From NCBI GenBank assembly GCA_900319975.1, contig ONQP01000012.1, positions 1 to 38,057 of the forward strand: DNA of 38,057 nt, read 5' to 3'. The DNA comes from an uncultured Bacteroidales bacterium (lineage in GTDB: Bacteria > Bacteroidota > Bacteroidia > Bacteroidales > UBA932). Within the stretch, counting starts at the first letter, position 1; the number at the start of each line of letters is the position of its first letter. The notes beneath the pieces are model-generated. The model ran no database searches. It saw nothing but the letters and a program-made list of their open reading frames with translations, and was not told where the DNA came from. A program made the translations under genes and the position numbers. Shown here piece by piece: positions 8,726-17,808 of this stretch.

Positions 8726-10086
8726 GCGAAGAAATTCGTCAGGAAAATGATGACGATGGCGACCGGCGCGATGTAGCGCAGCAGGAACCAGAAGGCGTCG
8801 AAGACGATGCAGTTGAACCGGACGGTGCCGCCGCACGTGAACTCGTCGCGGACGGCCTGCCGGTCCATCTTCCAGCCGACGAACAGCACGAAGAGCAGTC
8901 CGCCGAAGGTCATCAGGAAGTTGGAGGTCAGCCGGTCGCAGAAATTGAAGATGGTCAGGCCGAAAATCTTCGTCTCGGCGAGCGGTCCGAAGGACAGGGA
9001 GCACAGGGCGCCCAGGGTCCAGGTCCCGAGGAAGATCAAGACGGTGGCCTTGCGGCGCGTAATATGCTTCTGTTCAACCAGATAAGCCACCCCCACCTCA
9101 TACATCGAAATGGCCGAAGTGAAGGCTGCGAACACAATTGTTACGAAGAAAAGGACCGCGACGACGGCGCTCAGCCAGGGGGCGGAGGCACCCATCTTCG
9201 CGAAGATGTAGGGCAGCGTCTCGAAGATCAGGCCCGGGCCGGCGCCCGGCTCGATGCCGGCGGCGAAGACGGCGGGCATGATGGCGAAGCCGGCGATCAG
9301 CGCGAACAGCAGGTCAAACGCCACGGTACCAAGACCTGTAACAAGGATGTTTTCCTTCTTATGGATATAAGAGGCGTACGTCAGGATGGTCCCGACACCC
9401 AGCGAAAGCGAGAAAAAGCTCTGTCCCATCGCCGCGGCGACGGCCGACGGCGTGATCTTGCCGAAATCCGGCTTCACCAGGTAGGTCACGCCCGCCCGGG
9501 CGCCGGGCAGCGAGACCGCATAGACCAGGATCACGACGATCAGCACGAAGAGCAGCGGCATCGTGACCTTGTTGAATTTCTCGATGCCGGACTTGACGCC
9601 GGCGGAGACGATCCACGCGCAGCCGAGCAGGAAGAGCGTGTGGAAGAGCAGCGGCCGTCCCGGCGAAGCGATGAACTTGCCGAAGGCGGACGACACGGTG
9701 CCGATCGCGTCGGCGTGGAATCCTGCCGTCACCGACTGCCACAGGTAGCCGATGGACCAGCCGCCCACGACGCTGTAGTAGGACAGGATGATCAGCGGCG
9801 AGAGGACGGTCAGCAGGCCCAGCCATTTCCAATGGGTCCCGGGCGCGAGCTGCTCCATGGCCCCGAAGGTGCCGGAATGCGTGCGGTGCCCGATGATGGC
9901 TTCCGCCAGGAAGATGGGCAGCGACAGCAGCAGGCAGGACGCCAGGTAGATGATGATGAACGCCGCGCCGCCCGTCTGGCCCACCATGTAGGGGAAACGC
10001 CAGATGTTGCCCAGGCCGATGGCGGAACCCGCCAGGGCCAGGATGGCCGCGGAACGGCCGCCGAAAAGTTCGCGCCGCGCCTCCAT
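8722..10086 (-). CDS. sodium-dependent transporter of the neurotransmitter:sodium symporter (SNF) family, copy 1
   Basis: This 454-residue LeuT-fold transporter carries the unwound first helix motif SAIGLGNIWRFPYMVG (21-36), which forms part of the sodium and substrate sites. About eleven membrane segments follow, ending near the C-terminus (YIAPVAIVIIFLTNFF). Bacterial members import amino acids or related compounds with sodium. The gene begins 3 nt after the stop of a clearly homologous upstream gene, so the pair arose by tandem duplication or is maintained as two specificities. It is the last gene of a minus-strand operon and overlaps the mutS stop by 4 bp. Substrate is unknown. Confidence 0.93.
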   Translation of the reverse strand: MEARRELFGGRSAAILALAGSAIGLGNIWRFPYMVGQTGGAAFIIIYLASCLLLSLPIFLAEAIIGHRTHSGTFGAMEQLAPGTHWKWLGLLTVLSPLIILSYYSVVGGWSIGYLWQSVTAGFHADAIGTVSSAFGKFIASPGRPLLFHTLFLLGCAWIVSAGVKSGIEKFNKVTMPLLFVLIVVILVYAVSLPGARAGVTYLVKPDFGKITPSAVAAAMGQSFFSLSLGVGTILTYASYIHKKENILVTGLGTVAFDLLFALIAGFAIMPAVFAAGIEPGAGPGLIFETLPYIFAKMGASAPWLSAVVAVLFFVTIVFAAFTSAISMYEVGVAYLVEQKHITRRKATVLIFLGTWTLGALCSLSFGPLAETKIFGLTIFNFCDRLTSNFLMTFGGLLFVLFVGWKMDRQAVRDEFTCGGTVRFNCIVFDAFWFLLRYIAPVAIVIIFLTNFFA

Positions 10087-10089
10087 CGC

Positions 10090-11460
10090 CTACAACATGA
10101 AATTGGTGAAGAAGATGATGACCACCGCGACGGGCGCCACCCAGCGGAGCAGGAAATACACCACCGGGAAGATCCGGTCGTTGACCGGCAGCGTGCCGCC
10201 GTTGGTGAATTCGTCGTGGACGACCCGGCGGGGCAGGATCCAGCCGGCGAAGAGCACGGCGAGCAGCGCCATCACGAGCAGCAGGATGTTGGAGCAGACC
10301 CAGTCGAAGAGGTCGAAGATGCTCATCCCCGCGATCTGCACGCCCCGGAGCGGTCCGAACGACAGGGAGCACAGCACCCCGAAGCCGCCGCAGATCAGGA
10401 AGAGCAGCGCGCAGGCGCGGCCGCGCTTCATCCCGGCGCGCTCCATCAGGAACGACACGCCCACCTCGACGAGCGAGATGCAGGACGTCATCGCCGCCAC
10501 GATCACGGTCAGGAAGAAGAGGATCGCCATCGCGGAACTGAGCACCGGAAGGGTCTCTCCCATCTGGGCGAAGACGTACGGGACGCTCTGGAAGATCAGT
10601 CCCGGACCGGCGCCCGGCTCGATCCCCGCGGCGAAGACCGCTGGCATTATAGCAAAACCTGCTAAAATGGCAAAAAGCAGGTCTGAGACCGCTGTACCCG
10701 TGCTTGTAACAAGGATGTTCTCCTTCTTGCTGACGTAGGAACCATAGGTGATGATGGCTCCCATGCCCAGCGAGAGGGAGTAGAAACTCTGTCCCATCGC
10801 ATACGCGAAGGTGCGCGGCGTGAGCTCGCTCCAGTCGGGGTGTAGCAGGTAGCGCACGCCCGACCCGGCGCCGGGCAGCGACACCGAATAGGCCAGGATC
10901 ACGACGATCAGCACGAAGAGGATGGGCAGGGAGACCTTGCTGAATTTCTCGATGCCGGACTTGACGCCGCCGGCGACCACGCCCACGGTGACGGCCAGGA
11001 AGAGCAGGTGCATCAGCACCGGCGTCCAGGCCGACGAGACGAAGCTGCCGAACAGGCCGCTCACCTCCTCCGGCGCCGTGTGCACGAACGCCAGCGAGCA
11101 GGACTTGAAGAAATAGTCCACCGACCAGCCGCCGATGACGCTGTAGTAGCAGGCGATCAGGGTCGGGATGAGGATGGTCAGGTAGCCGGCGGTCCGCCAG
11201 AAGGGATGGTGGCGCGACAGGCGCGCGAAAGCGTCCCGGGCGTTGGTGTGGCTGCGCCGGCCGATCATCACTTCGGCCAGGAAGACGGGCAGGGAGATGA
11301 ACAGGGTGGCGAGGATGTAGACGATGACGAACGCGGCCCCGCCGTGTTCGCCCACCATGTACGGGAACCGCCAGATATTGCCCAGACCGATGGCGGAACC
11401 CGCCATCGCCAGGATCACGGCCAGGCGGCCGCCGAATTTTTCCCTGTTTCGAGATACCAT
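10090..11460 (-). CDS. sodium-dependent transporter of the neurotransmitter:sodium symporter (SNF) family, copy 2
   Basis: This 456-residue protein is co-linear with its downstream neighbour, sharing the GNIWRFPYMVG motif in helix 1, the GMGAIITYGSY region, the AVFAAGIEPGAGPGLIF region and a C-terminal hydrophobic segment (VAPVAVVIIFFTNFML). It is predicted to have about eleven membrane helices and a LeuT fold. It likely imports an amino acid-type solute with sodium. It lies 39 nt downstream of folA without a recognisable promoter of its own and is probably co-transcribed. The two copies differ in their extramembrane loops, which suggests different substrates rather than a recent duplication. 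Confidence 0.93.
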   Translation of the reverse strand: MVSRNREKFGGRLAVILAMAGSAIGLGNIWRFPYMVGEHGGAAFVIVYILATLFISLPVFLAEVMIGRRSHTNARDAFARLSRHHPFWRTAGYLTILIPTLIACYYSVIGGWSVDYFFKSCSLAFVHTAPEEVSGLFGSFVSSAWTPVLMHLLFLAVTVGVVAGGVKSGIEKFSKVSLPILFVLIVVILAYSVSLPGAGSGVRYLLHPDWSELTPRTFAYAMGQSFYSLSLGMGAIITYGSYVSKKENILVTSTGTAVSDLLFAILAGFAIMPAVFAAGIEPGAGPGLIFQSVPYVFAQMGETLPVLSSAMAILFFLTVIVAAMTSCISLVEVGVSFLMERAGMKRGRACALLFLICGGFGVLCSLSFGPLRGVQIAGMSIFDLFDWVCSNILLLVMALLAVLFAGWILPRRVVHDEFTNGGTLPVNDRIFPVVYFLLRWVAPVAVVIIFFTNFML

Positions 11461-11499
11461 AATACCAACTAACCGTCAGCGCCGGGGCGCGCGGGTGCG

Positions 11500-11988
11500 C
11501 TACCGCCGGACGTAAGTCACGAACTCGTATGCGAGCCCGGATTCGGCATCCTGCAGGACGCCCGAGCGGGCCTCAACGACCCAAATATCGGAATTAATTT
11601 CCGGAAAATACGCATCCGCGTCCGGAATTGTGGCGTGGATGTGCGTGATATACAGGCGGTCCATCGTGTCGATGACCTCCTTGTAGACCGAAGCGCCGCC
11701 GATCACGAACACCCGCGGCGCGGGCTCCGCGGCGGCATAGGCCGCCGCCATCGTGGGCACGCAGGTGACCCCCTCGATGGGGGTCTGCCTGCGCGTCAGC
11801 ACGATGTTGGTGCGGCCGGGCAGCGGCCGTCCGATCGATTCGAACGTGGTGCGGCCCATGATCACGGGGCACCCCAGCGTGATCCGCTTGAAGTACTGCA
11901 GGTCCGCCTTGAGGTGCCAGGGCATCTGGCCGCCCCGGCCGATGGCGCCATTGTCCGCCACCGCCACGATCAGGTTCTTCTCCATCAT
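11500..11988 (-). CDS. folA: dihydrofolate reductase
   Basis: This 162-residue protein reduces dihydrofolate to tetrahydrofolate with NADPH and so regenerates the folate oxidised by thymidylate synthase. Visible features are the N-terminal [20 protein letters not shown] (substrate and nicotinamide site), the [18 protein letters not shown] block, and the [13 protein letters not shown]-binding glycine pair. Two consecutive ATG codons (11988 and 11985) could start translation; both overlap the thyA stop TGA at 11985-11987. The coupling with thyA is the common thyA-folA arrangement. Confidence 0.97.
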   Translation of the reverse strand: MMEKNLIVAVADNGAIGRGGQMPWHLKADLQYFKRITLGCPVIMGRTTFESIGRPLPGRTNIVLTRRQTPIEGVTCVPTMAAAYAAAEPAPRVFVIGGASVYKEVIDTMDRLYITHIHATIPDADAYFPEINSDIWVVEARSGVLQDAESGLAYEFVTYVRR

Positions 11989-12779
11989 ACCGCGACCGGG
12001 GCCTTGATGGCCGGCCAGGGGTCGTAGCCCTCCAGGGTGAAGTCCTCGTAGGTGAAGTCGAACACGCTCTTCACGTCGGGGTTGAGCTTCATCACCGGCA
12101 GGGGGCGCGGCTCGCGGGAGAGCTGCTCGCGCACCTGGTCGAAGTGGTTGAGGTAGATGTGCGTATCGCCCGTGGTGTGGATGAACTCGCCCGGCTGCAG
12201 GCCGCAGCTCTGGGCGATCATCATCGTCAGGAGGGCGTAGGAAGCGATGTTGAACGGGACGCCCAGGAAGGTGTCCGCGCTCCGCTGGTAAAGCTGGCAG
12301 GAGAGCTTGCCGTCAGCCACGTAGAACTGGAACAGGCAGTGGCACGGCGGCAGGGCCATCTTGTCCACCTCGCCGGGATTCCAGGCGGTGACGATCATGC
12401 GCCGGGAGTCGGGGTTGCGGCGGATCTGGTCGATCACCTGCGAGAGCTGGTCGATGCTGCGTCCGTCGGGGGCGGGCCAGCTGCGCCACTGGTGCCCGTA
12501 GACCGGGCCCAGGTCGCCGTTCTCGTCGGCCCATTCGTCCCAGATGGACACGCCGTGGTCCTTGAGGTACTTGATGTTGGTGTCGCCGGCGATGAACCAG
12601 AGCAGCTCGTAGATGATGGACTTGAGGTGCACTTTCTTCGTGGTCAGCAGGGGGAAGCCCTGCGACAGGTCAAAGCGCATCTGGTGGCCGAAGACGCTCT
12701 TCGTCCCCACCCCGGTGCGGTCGTGCTTGACCACGCCGTGGTCCATGATTTCCTGGAGAAGGTCGAGATACTGCTTCAT
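11985..12779 (-). CDS. thyA: thymidylate synthase
   Basis: This is a 264-residue enzyme, the same length as the Escherichia coli protein. It converts dUMP to dTMP using methylene-tetrahydrofolate. The catalytic cysteine is C146 in [12 protein letters not shown]21 in the DRTGVGT segment and the later [18 protein letters not shown] segment form the phosphate and substrate sites. The start MKQYLDLL is chosen because the frame further upstream lies inside galM and encodes no thymidylate synthase sequence. Its ATG overlaps the galM stop (TAATG), and its own stop overlaps the folA start. Confidence 0.98.
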   Translation of the reverse strand: MKQYLDLLQEIMDHGVVKHDRTGVGTKSVFGHQMRFDLSQGFPLLTTKKVHLKSIIYELLWFIAGDTNIKYLKDHGVSIWDEWADENGDLGPVYGHQWRSWPAPDGRSIDQLSQVIDQIRRNPDSRRMIVTAWNPGEVDKMALPPCHCLFQFYVADGKLSCQLYQRSADTFLGVPFNIASYALLTMMIAQSCGLQPGEFIHTTGDTHIYLNHFDQVREQLSREPRPLPVMKLNPDVKSVFDFTYEDFTLEGYDPWPAIKAPVAV

Positions 12780-13825
12780 TATTTCCGGACGCCGAATGCG
12801 AAGATGATGGCCTCGTGGTAGTTCTTGCCCGGCGCCAGGACGGTGGACGGGTACTCCGGACGGTTGGGGCTGTCCGGGAAGTGCTGGCACTCCAGCGCCA
12901 CGCCGTCGTAGTCGTGGTAGATGCGGCCGCGCTTGCCCTGCGGGCAGCCGGCGAGCCAGTTGCCGGTGTAGACCTGCAGGCCCGGCTGGGTCGTGAAGAT
13001 CTTGAGGGTGCGGCCGGTGGTCTTGGACCACAGCTCGGCGGCTTCGTTGAGCTGGCCCTTGCGGTAGCCGTCGATCACGAAGCAGGCGTCATAGCCCTTG
13101 CCGTAGTTGAGGGCCGGGAAATCCTTCTTGATGTCGCGGCCGAGGGTCTTGCCGTTGAGGAAGTCCATCGGGGTGCCCGCGACGGGCTCCGGCTCGCCCA
13201 GCGGGATGAGCGTCGGGTCGGTCGGGAGGTATTCGGAGCAGTTGAGCTTCAGGTACTGGCGGAGGATGGAACCGCCGCAGTTGAGGTTGAAATAGGCGTG
13301 GTTGGTGAGGTTGATCACCGTGCGGCGGTCGGACTTGGCGGTGAAGGTGAGGCGGAGCTCGTTCTCCTCGCTCCACTCATAGCGCGCCACGACCACGACC
13401 TGGCCGGGGAAGCCCATTTCGCCGTCGGCGGACACATATTTGAACTCCACGCCGCCCTTGTGCTTGCGGGACTCCCAGACCTGGTTGGAGAAGCCGTCGG
13501 GGCCGCCGTGCAGGTGGTTGGGGCCGCAGTTGACCGGGACGCTGTAGGCCTTGCCGTCGAGGGTGAACCTGCCCTTGGCGATGCGGTTGGCGAAACGGCC
13601 GGGGACCTTGCCCAGATAGGGGCCGTCGCCGAAATAGCTCTCGGCCTTGCCGTATCCGAGGGCGACGTCGCCGAGCTTGCCGTCCTTGTCGGGGACATTG
13701 ACGCTCACGATGGCGGCGCCGATGCTGCCCAGCACCACGGAGGCGCCGCTGGCATTGGTCAGGGTGTACTTGTAGATGGGTTTGCCGTCGGGGGTTTTGC
13801 CCCAGAGTTTTCTGTTGATAGCCAT
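12779..13825 (-). CDS. galM: aldose 1-epimerase (galactose mutarotase)
   Basis: This 348-residue protein interconverts alpha and beta anomers of aldoses. The active-site histidines are visible as NHLHGG (H104/H106) and TNHAYFNL (H176), with the catalytic glutamate E312 in [13 protein letters not shown]. It also has the [12 protein letters not shown] segment typical of the family. No signal peptide is apparent, so it is probably cytoplasmic. It sits 4 nt after the thioredoxin-like gene and overlaps the thyA start by one base, so it belongs to the same operon. The substrate could be galactose, glucose or xylose; the xylan locus nearby makes a pentose possible, but that is only inference. Confidence 0.94.
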   Translation of the reverse strand: MAINRKLWGKTPDGKPIYKYTLTNASGASVVLGSIGAAIVSVNVPDKDGKLGDVALGYGKAESYFGDGPYLGKVPGRFANRIAKGRFTLDGKAYSVPVNCGPNHLHGGPDGFSNQVWESRKHKGGVEFKYVSADGEMGFPGQVVVVARYEWSEENELRLTFTAKSDRRTVINLTNHAYFNLNCGGSILRQYLKLNCSEYLPTDPTLIPLGEPEPVAGTPMDFLNGKTLGRDIKKDFPALNYGKGYDACFVIDGYRKGQLNEAAELWSKTTGRTLKIFTTQPGLQVYTGNWLAGCPQGKRGRIYHDYDGVALECQHFPDSPNRPEYPSTVLAPGKNYHEAIIFAFGVRK

Positions 13826-13829
13826 GATG

Positions 13830-14795
13830 TTATTGATTTTGTCGGTTTTGCAGCCAGGAAACGACCCGCTCCACGGGGGCGTCTTTCATCAGGATCCGCT
13901 TGTCGGCGTCCAGCAGGTACAGCGACGGGATCGCCCGGACGTTGTAGATGCGGTCGGAGCGGACCAGCCCGTCGGGATCGTAGCCGCAGAGCCACGAGCG
14001 CGGGTAGTTGGGTTCGTAGGCGCGCCAGGCGGCGAGGTCTTCGTCGATGTAGACGTTGACGACCGCGAAGCCGCCCCGGCGGATGCGCTCCTCGATCCCG
14101 GGGACGGCCTGCAGGGCGTCGATGATCTCCTTGCAGGCGTGGCAGCCGGGGTTGCTGAAGAAGAGCAGGGTGGCGCCGGCCTTCACGTCGTGGAGGCGGC
14201 GGGAGCGGCCGCGGGCGTCCGTGAAACGGAAGTCCGGGGCCACGGAGCCGACCGGCGCGAGCGCGCACATCCGGCGCTGGTATTCGTAGCCCGGCCGGGC
14301 GTCATCCCGCGTGAAGCGGGAAAGGGCCAGCCCCTCGACATACGGGAGGTAGAGGTCCTCGTCGCGGACGGGCGAATTGGGGTCATAGAGATAGCGGGAG
14401 ACGATCTCCTCCATCTGCAGGAAGACGCGCGAGGCCGTGTCGGCGGCCTGCCGCTGCTCGACCTGCGAGAAGAAATGCCGCATCCGGCGCTGCGCGTCCG
14501 GGAGCGGAAGCTGCTGCAGGAGCTGGACGTAGGACGCGACCTGCATCTCCACTTCGTGGTGCGGGACGCCCAGCACGGCAGACGTGTCGCAGGGGCCGTC
14601 GCCGGCGAAGAAAGGATCCCAGAAATGGTCCAGGAACCAGTCCTGGCGCTCGGCGGCGTCGACATAGACGGCCGGGATCTCGGGGTACGGGAAAGCGCGG
14701 AACTGCGGGGCGGCAGGGGCCTGCGCGGCCCGGCGGCAGCCCGCCGGCAGCAGCGCGGCCAGCAGCATCAGCGGTATGAGGACCCTTCCTTTCAT
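13830..14795 (-). CDS. thioredoxin-like lipoprotein with DUF5106-type N-terminal region
   Basis: This 321-residue protein starts at MKGRVLIPLM and has a lipobox ending at C20 (LLPAGC), so it is a lipoprotein. Residues about 40-175 form a helical region like the DUF5106 domain that precedes thioredoxin folds in Bacteroidota. Residues about 185-318 form a TlpA-like thioredoxin domain with the redox motif CHAC at 218-221 and a cis-proline candidate in VRAIPSLYLL. It probably acts as a periplasmic thiol oxidoreductase. A much longer open frame extends upstream but is antisense to the neighbouring gene and has no support. It is the first gene of the minus-strand operon ending at 8722. Confidence 0.85.
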   Translation of the reverse strand: MKGRVLIPLMLLAALLPAGCRRAAQAPAAPQFRAFPYPEIPAVYVDAAERQDWFLDHFWDPFFAGDGPCDTSAVLGVPHHEVEMQVASYVQLLQQLPLPDAQRRMRHFFSQVEQRQAADTASRVFLQMEEIVSRYLYDPNSPVRDEDLYLPYVEGLALSRFTRDDARPGYEYQRRMCALAPVGSVAPDFRFTDARGRSRRLHDVKAGATLLFFSNPGCHACKEIIDALQAVPGIEERIRRGGFAVVNVYIDEDLAAWRAYEPNYPRSWLCGYDPDGLVRSDRIYNVRAIPSLYLLDADKRILMKDAPVERVVSWLQNRQNQ

Positions 14796-14843
14796 TCTAA
14801 GGCATAAAGTTAACCAAAATTTTATTTTTTGGGGCTGAATTGC

Positions 14844-14851
14844 TACTTTTG
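14844..14851 (+). promoter_or_regulatory. -7 promoter element immediately before a start codon
   Basis: TACTTTTG matches TAnnTTTG and ends only 4 nt before the ATG at 14856. Transcription from it would begin at or within a few bases of the ATG. No TTTG lies at the standard -33 distance; an AT-rich tract (14815-14830) occupies that place. Confidence 0.5.
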
Positions 14852-14855
14852 CCCT

Positions 14856-17777
14856 ATGGTATACAGAAGGATTTTCCCCCTGTTGGCGGCCTTGCTGGCC
14901 TCCTTCCCCGCCGCCGCCCAGTTCCATACGATGGGCGAAGACCCCGGCAGCGTCCGGTGGAGCACCATCGAGACGCCCACCTACCGGGTGATCTACCCGC
15001 GCGGGCTGGACTCGCTGGGCCGCGCCTACGCCATCGCGCTGGAGCGGGCCGCAGGCCCCGTGGGCGTCACGGTCGGCGCGCGTCCCAACGCCGCCTACAA
15101 GACCCGGATGCCGGTCATCCTCCACCCCTTCACCGCCTATTCCAACGGCCAGGTCACCTGGACGCCGCGCCGCATGGAGCTGCTCACCACCCCGGACGCC
15201 TTCCCGGACGACGCCACGCCCTGGATGACGCAGCTCGCCATCCACGAGTCGCGCCACGTCGCGCAGATGCAGGCGATGGCACAGAAGCCCTTCCGCTGGC
15301 TCAACGTCCTCACCGGACAGGGCGGCACGGGCCTGCTGGCGGCCGTGTACGGCGGCCCGGCCTTCTTCGAAGGCGACGCCGTCTCCGCCGAGACGGCCCT
15401 GACCCGCAGCGGGCGCGGCCGCACGGCCTCTTTCCTCGAATACTACCGCGTGAGCTTCGCCGCAGGCGACTTCCGCAACTACTGGCGCTGGCGCTATGGT
15501 TCGCAGCGCTACTACACCCCCGACTATTACCGCGCCGGCTACCTGGCCGTCGGCGGCATCCGGGCGTATTTCGACGTGCCCGACCTGTCCGCGCGCTTCT
15601 ATCAGCGCGTCGCGGACCACGGCGGCCTCGCGCTCTTCAACTGGCAGAAGACCGTGCGGGAAGCCACCGGCAAGTCTTTCAAGACGGCGTTCGCCGAGGT
15701 CTGCACCGGCCTGCAGAAGCAGTGGGCGGCCGACGAAGCGAAGCGCGGCCCCTTCCTGCAGACGGAGCTGGTCAGCCGCGTGCCGCGCCGTTTCACGGAA
15801 TACGAAGAGCTTGAGACGGCCGGCGGCGAGCTGTATGCCATCCGCAGCGGCATCACCAGGCCCACCCAGTTTGTCAAGATCGGCGCTGACGGGCGCGAGA
15901 CCCCGACTTTGATGCTGGGTTCCACCTCTCCGCTGAAATACAGCGAGCCCGCGGGACGCTTCTTCTGGAGCGAAATCATCCGCGACCCGCGCTGGTCGCT
16001 TCGCTCCTATTCGGTCATCCGCTATTCCGATGCCCGGACGACCCGGACGCTCACGCGCCGGACGCGCTACTACAATCCGACGCCCTCCCCGGACGGGGAG
16101 CTGCTCTCCGTCACGGAATACCCCCTCGACGGGACGAGCTGCGTGGTCCTGCTGGACGCCAGGGACGGCTCCGTGCGCAAGAGCTGGAACGCCCCCGCCG
16201 GGATGCAGGTCCTCGAGACCGCCTGGGTGGACGGCACGCTCTACGCCAACGCCATCACCACCCACGGCTACGGCCTGTACCGCCTGCCGGACTTCACACC
16301 CGTCCTGGGCCCCCGCTCCGTCAAGATGGAGGACCTGTGGGACCACAACGGCCGCCTGATGTTCGTTTCCGACCTGAGCGGCGTCAACGAGCTCTACGCC
16401 TACGACCCGAAGGACGGCTACGCGCGGCAGCTCACCAACACGCGCTTCGGCGCCTCGGACTTCCTGGCCAAGGACGACACGCTCTATTTCTCCGCGCTGC
16501 AGCCCGAGGGGCGCCTGATCCACAAGATCGCCTGGAAGAAGCTGCGCCCGAAGCTGGCCGACTTCTCCACGCTCCCGACCTTCCCCTTCGCCAAAGAACT
16601 GTCGGCCGGCGAGCCGCAGACGCCCGACGAGCCGTTCCGGATCGGCAAGCCGAAGCCGTACAGCAAGTTCGCGAACCTCTTCCGCTTCCATACCTGGCTG
16701 CCCGTGTATGTCAATTATGACGGCATCGAGGAGCTGTCGATGAGCCGGCTCACGCAAGACGCCGGCCTGGGCGCGACCGCCTTCTGGCAGAACGACCTGG
16801 GCACTTCCTATGGCTTCGCCGGCTACCACGCCGCCTACAAGGAAGGCGCCTGGCGGCATACGCTGCACGGCAAGTGGACCTATTCCGGGCTGTATCCCGT
16901 CCTCGAGGCGTCCATCGATTTCAACGACCGGGACGCATATGCCTATTACCTCGCCCGGAGCGAGGACCAGAATTCCATCCTGCTGAAGGCGCGGCTGCGC
17001 CAAAACGCCTCCGGCGTCATCATCCCGTCCGTGTCCGGTACCCTGCGGACCTATATCCCCTGGAACTTCTCGTCCGGCGGCTACCTCCGCGGCATCGTGC
17101 CGTCGGCCTCCGTCTCGATGAGCAACGACCGCTTCGAGCACAACCAGCTGCTCTACCGCACCACCCTTAGCCTGCGCGCCTACACGATGGAGCGCACGCC
17201 CGATTCGCGGGTCTATCCGCGCTTCGGCATCGGCGCCGACCTGGGCCTCAGCTACCGCTGGACGCCCGGCCTGTTCGCCCCGTCGGCCTACGCCTACCTC
17301 TACGGCTACCTGCCCGGCCTGCACGAGACGCACGGCCTCAGCTGGAGCGTCCTGGGCTCGAAACGCTTCGACGGAATGTACAGCGAGCCCTACGCCAACC
17401 TCTCGCCGCGCGGTTTCGGCTCGTCCGTCCGGAGCCTGCTGGCGGCATATGAGAAGGCGTTCAAGGCTTCCCTGAACTACAAGCTGCCGCTGCTCCCGCT
17501 GGACTTCGCGCTGGGTCCCGTCGCCTATCTGCGCAACTTCGAACTGACCCTGCACGGGGACTACACGGCGTTCGCGTCGCCGAAGACCGGCGGCGCGCTT
17601 TACAGCGCAGGCGCGGACCTCGCCGCCGTGTTCGGCAACCTTGCCTGGATCCCGTATCCCACGCGGGTGGGCGTGTCGTACAACTACAACGGCGGCCCCT
17701 CCTACGCGGACTTCGTTGCGCAGGGGCTGCCGCTGGAGCGGCATGTCTTCTCGCTGATCTTCAGCGTCGAGATGTGA
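14856..17777 (+). CDS. large secreted protein: HExxH peptidase-like domain, TolB-like propeller, C-terminal beta-barrel
   Basis: This 973-residue protein begins with a signal peptide (about 1-21, ending SFPAAAQ). Residues about 30-290 resemble a peptidase-MA-like gluzincin: HESRH at 130-134 followed by FFEGDA with E172, which matches the position of the third zinc ligand in WxxEGxA motifs. Residues about 310-600 look like TolB/PD40 propeller blades (repeated aromatic-rich strands, SPDGELLSVTEYP). From about 620 to the end the sequence has alternating amphipathic strands and finishes HVFSLIFSVEM, consistent with an outer-membrane barrel. Function is unknown; surface proteolysis or outer-membrane biogenesis are possibilities. 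The start MVYRRIF is chosen for the signal peptide and the adjacent promoter element. It converges on the esterase gene. Confidence 0.75.
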   Translation: MVYRRIFPLLAALLASFPAAAQFHTMGEDPGSVRWSTIETPTYRVIYPRGLDSLGRAYAIALERAAGPVGVTVGARPNAAYKTRMPVILHPFTAYSNGQVTWTPRRMELLTTPDAFPDDATPWMTQLAIHESRHVAQMQAMAQKPFRWLNVLTGQGGTGLLAAVYGGPAFFEGDAVSAETALTRSGRGRTASFLEYYRVSFAAGDFRNYWRWRYGSQRYYTPDYYRAGYLAVGGIRAYFDVPDLSARFYQRVADHGGLALFNWQKTVREATGKSFKTAFAEVCTGLQKQWAADEAKRGPFLQTELVSRVPRRFTEYEELETAGGELYAIRSGITRPTQFVKIGADGRETPTLMLGSTSPLKYSEPAGRFFWSEIIRDPRWSLRSYSVIRYSDARTTRTLTRRTRYYNPTPSPDGELLSVTEYPLDGTSCVVLLDARDGSVRKSWNAPAGMQVLETAWVDGTLYANAITTHGYGLYRLPDFTPVLGPRSVKMEDLWDHNGRLMFVSDLSGVNELYAYDPKDGYARQLTNTRFGASDFLAKDDTLYFSALQPEGRLIHKIAWKKLRPKLADFSTLPTFPFAKELSAGEPQTPDEPFRIGKPKPYSKFANLFRFHTWLPVYVNYDGIEELSMSRLTQDAGLGATAFWQNDLGTSYGFAGYHAAYKEGAWRHTLHGKWTYSGLYPVLEASIDFNDRDAYAYYLARSEDQNSILLKARLRQNASGVIIPSVSGTLRTYIPWNFSSGGYLRGIVPSASVSMSNDRFEHNQLLYRTTLSLRAYTMERTPDSRVYPRFGIGADLGLSYRWTPGLFAPSAYAYLYGYLPGLHETHGLSWSVLGSKRFDGMYSEPYANLSPRGFGSSVRSLLAAYEKAFKASLNYKLPLLPLDFALGPVAYLRNFELTLHGDYTAFASPKTGGALYSAGADLAAVFGNLAWIPYPTRVGVSYNYNGGPSYADFVAQGLPLERHVFSLIFSVEM

Positions 17778-17778
17778 G

Positions 17779-17799
17779 ATCGCCGATCAGGTCGGCGAT
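17779..17799. terminator. hairpin between convergent genes, possible bidirectional terminator
   Basis: ATCGCCGA (17779-17786) and TCGGCGAT (17792-17799) form a perfect 8-bp stem with a 5-nt loop, starting one base after the plus-strand gene's stop codon. It lies between convergent genes 31 bp apart. No strong T tract follows on either strand, so intrinsic termination would be weak. Confidence 0.45.
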
Positions 17800-17808
17800 G
17801 ACGCTTTC

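Noticed and set aside
6137-9004. Long minus-strand open frame opposite mutS.
   Set aside because: mutS motifs are intact on the plus strand; the antisense translation is Leu/His/Asp-rich without recognisable features.
11461-11499. GC-rich potential stem between folA and the second transporter gene.
   Set aside because: Pairing is short and irregular with no T run; it does not support a terminator within the operon.
13830-17744. Very long open minus-strand frame (over 1300 codons) covering the thioredoxin-like gene and continuing antisense to the large outer-membrane gene.
   Set aside because: Only the part from 14795 down has a signal peptide and domain similarity; the rest is a high-GC antisense frame with low-complexity translation.
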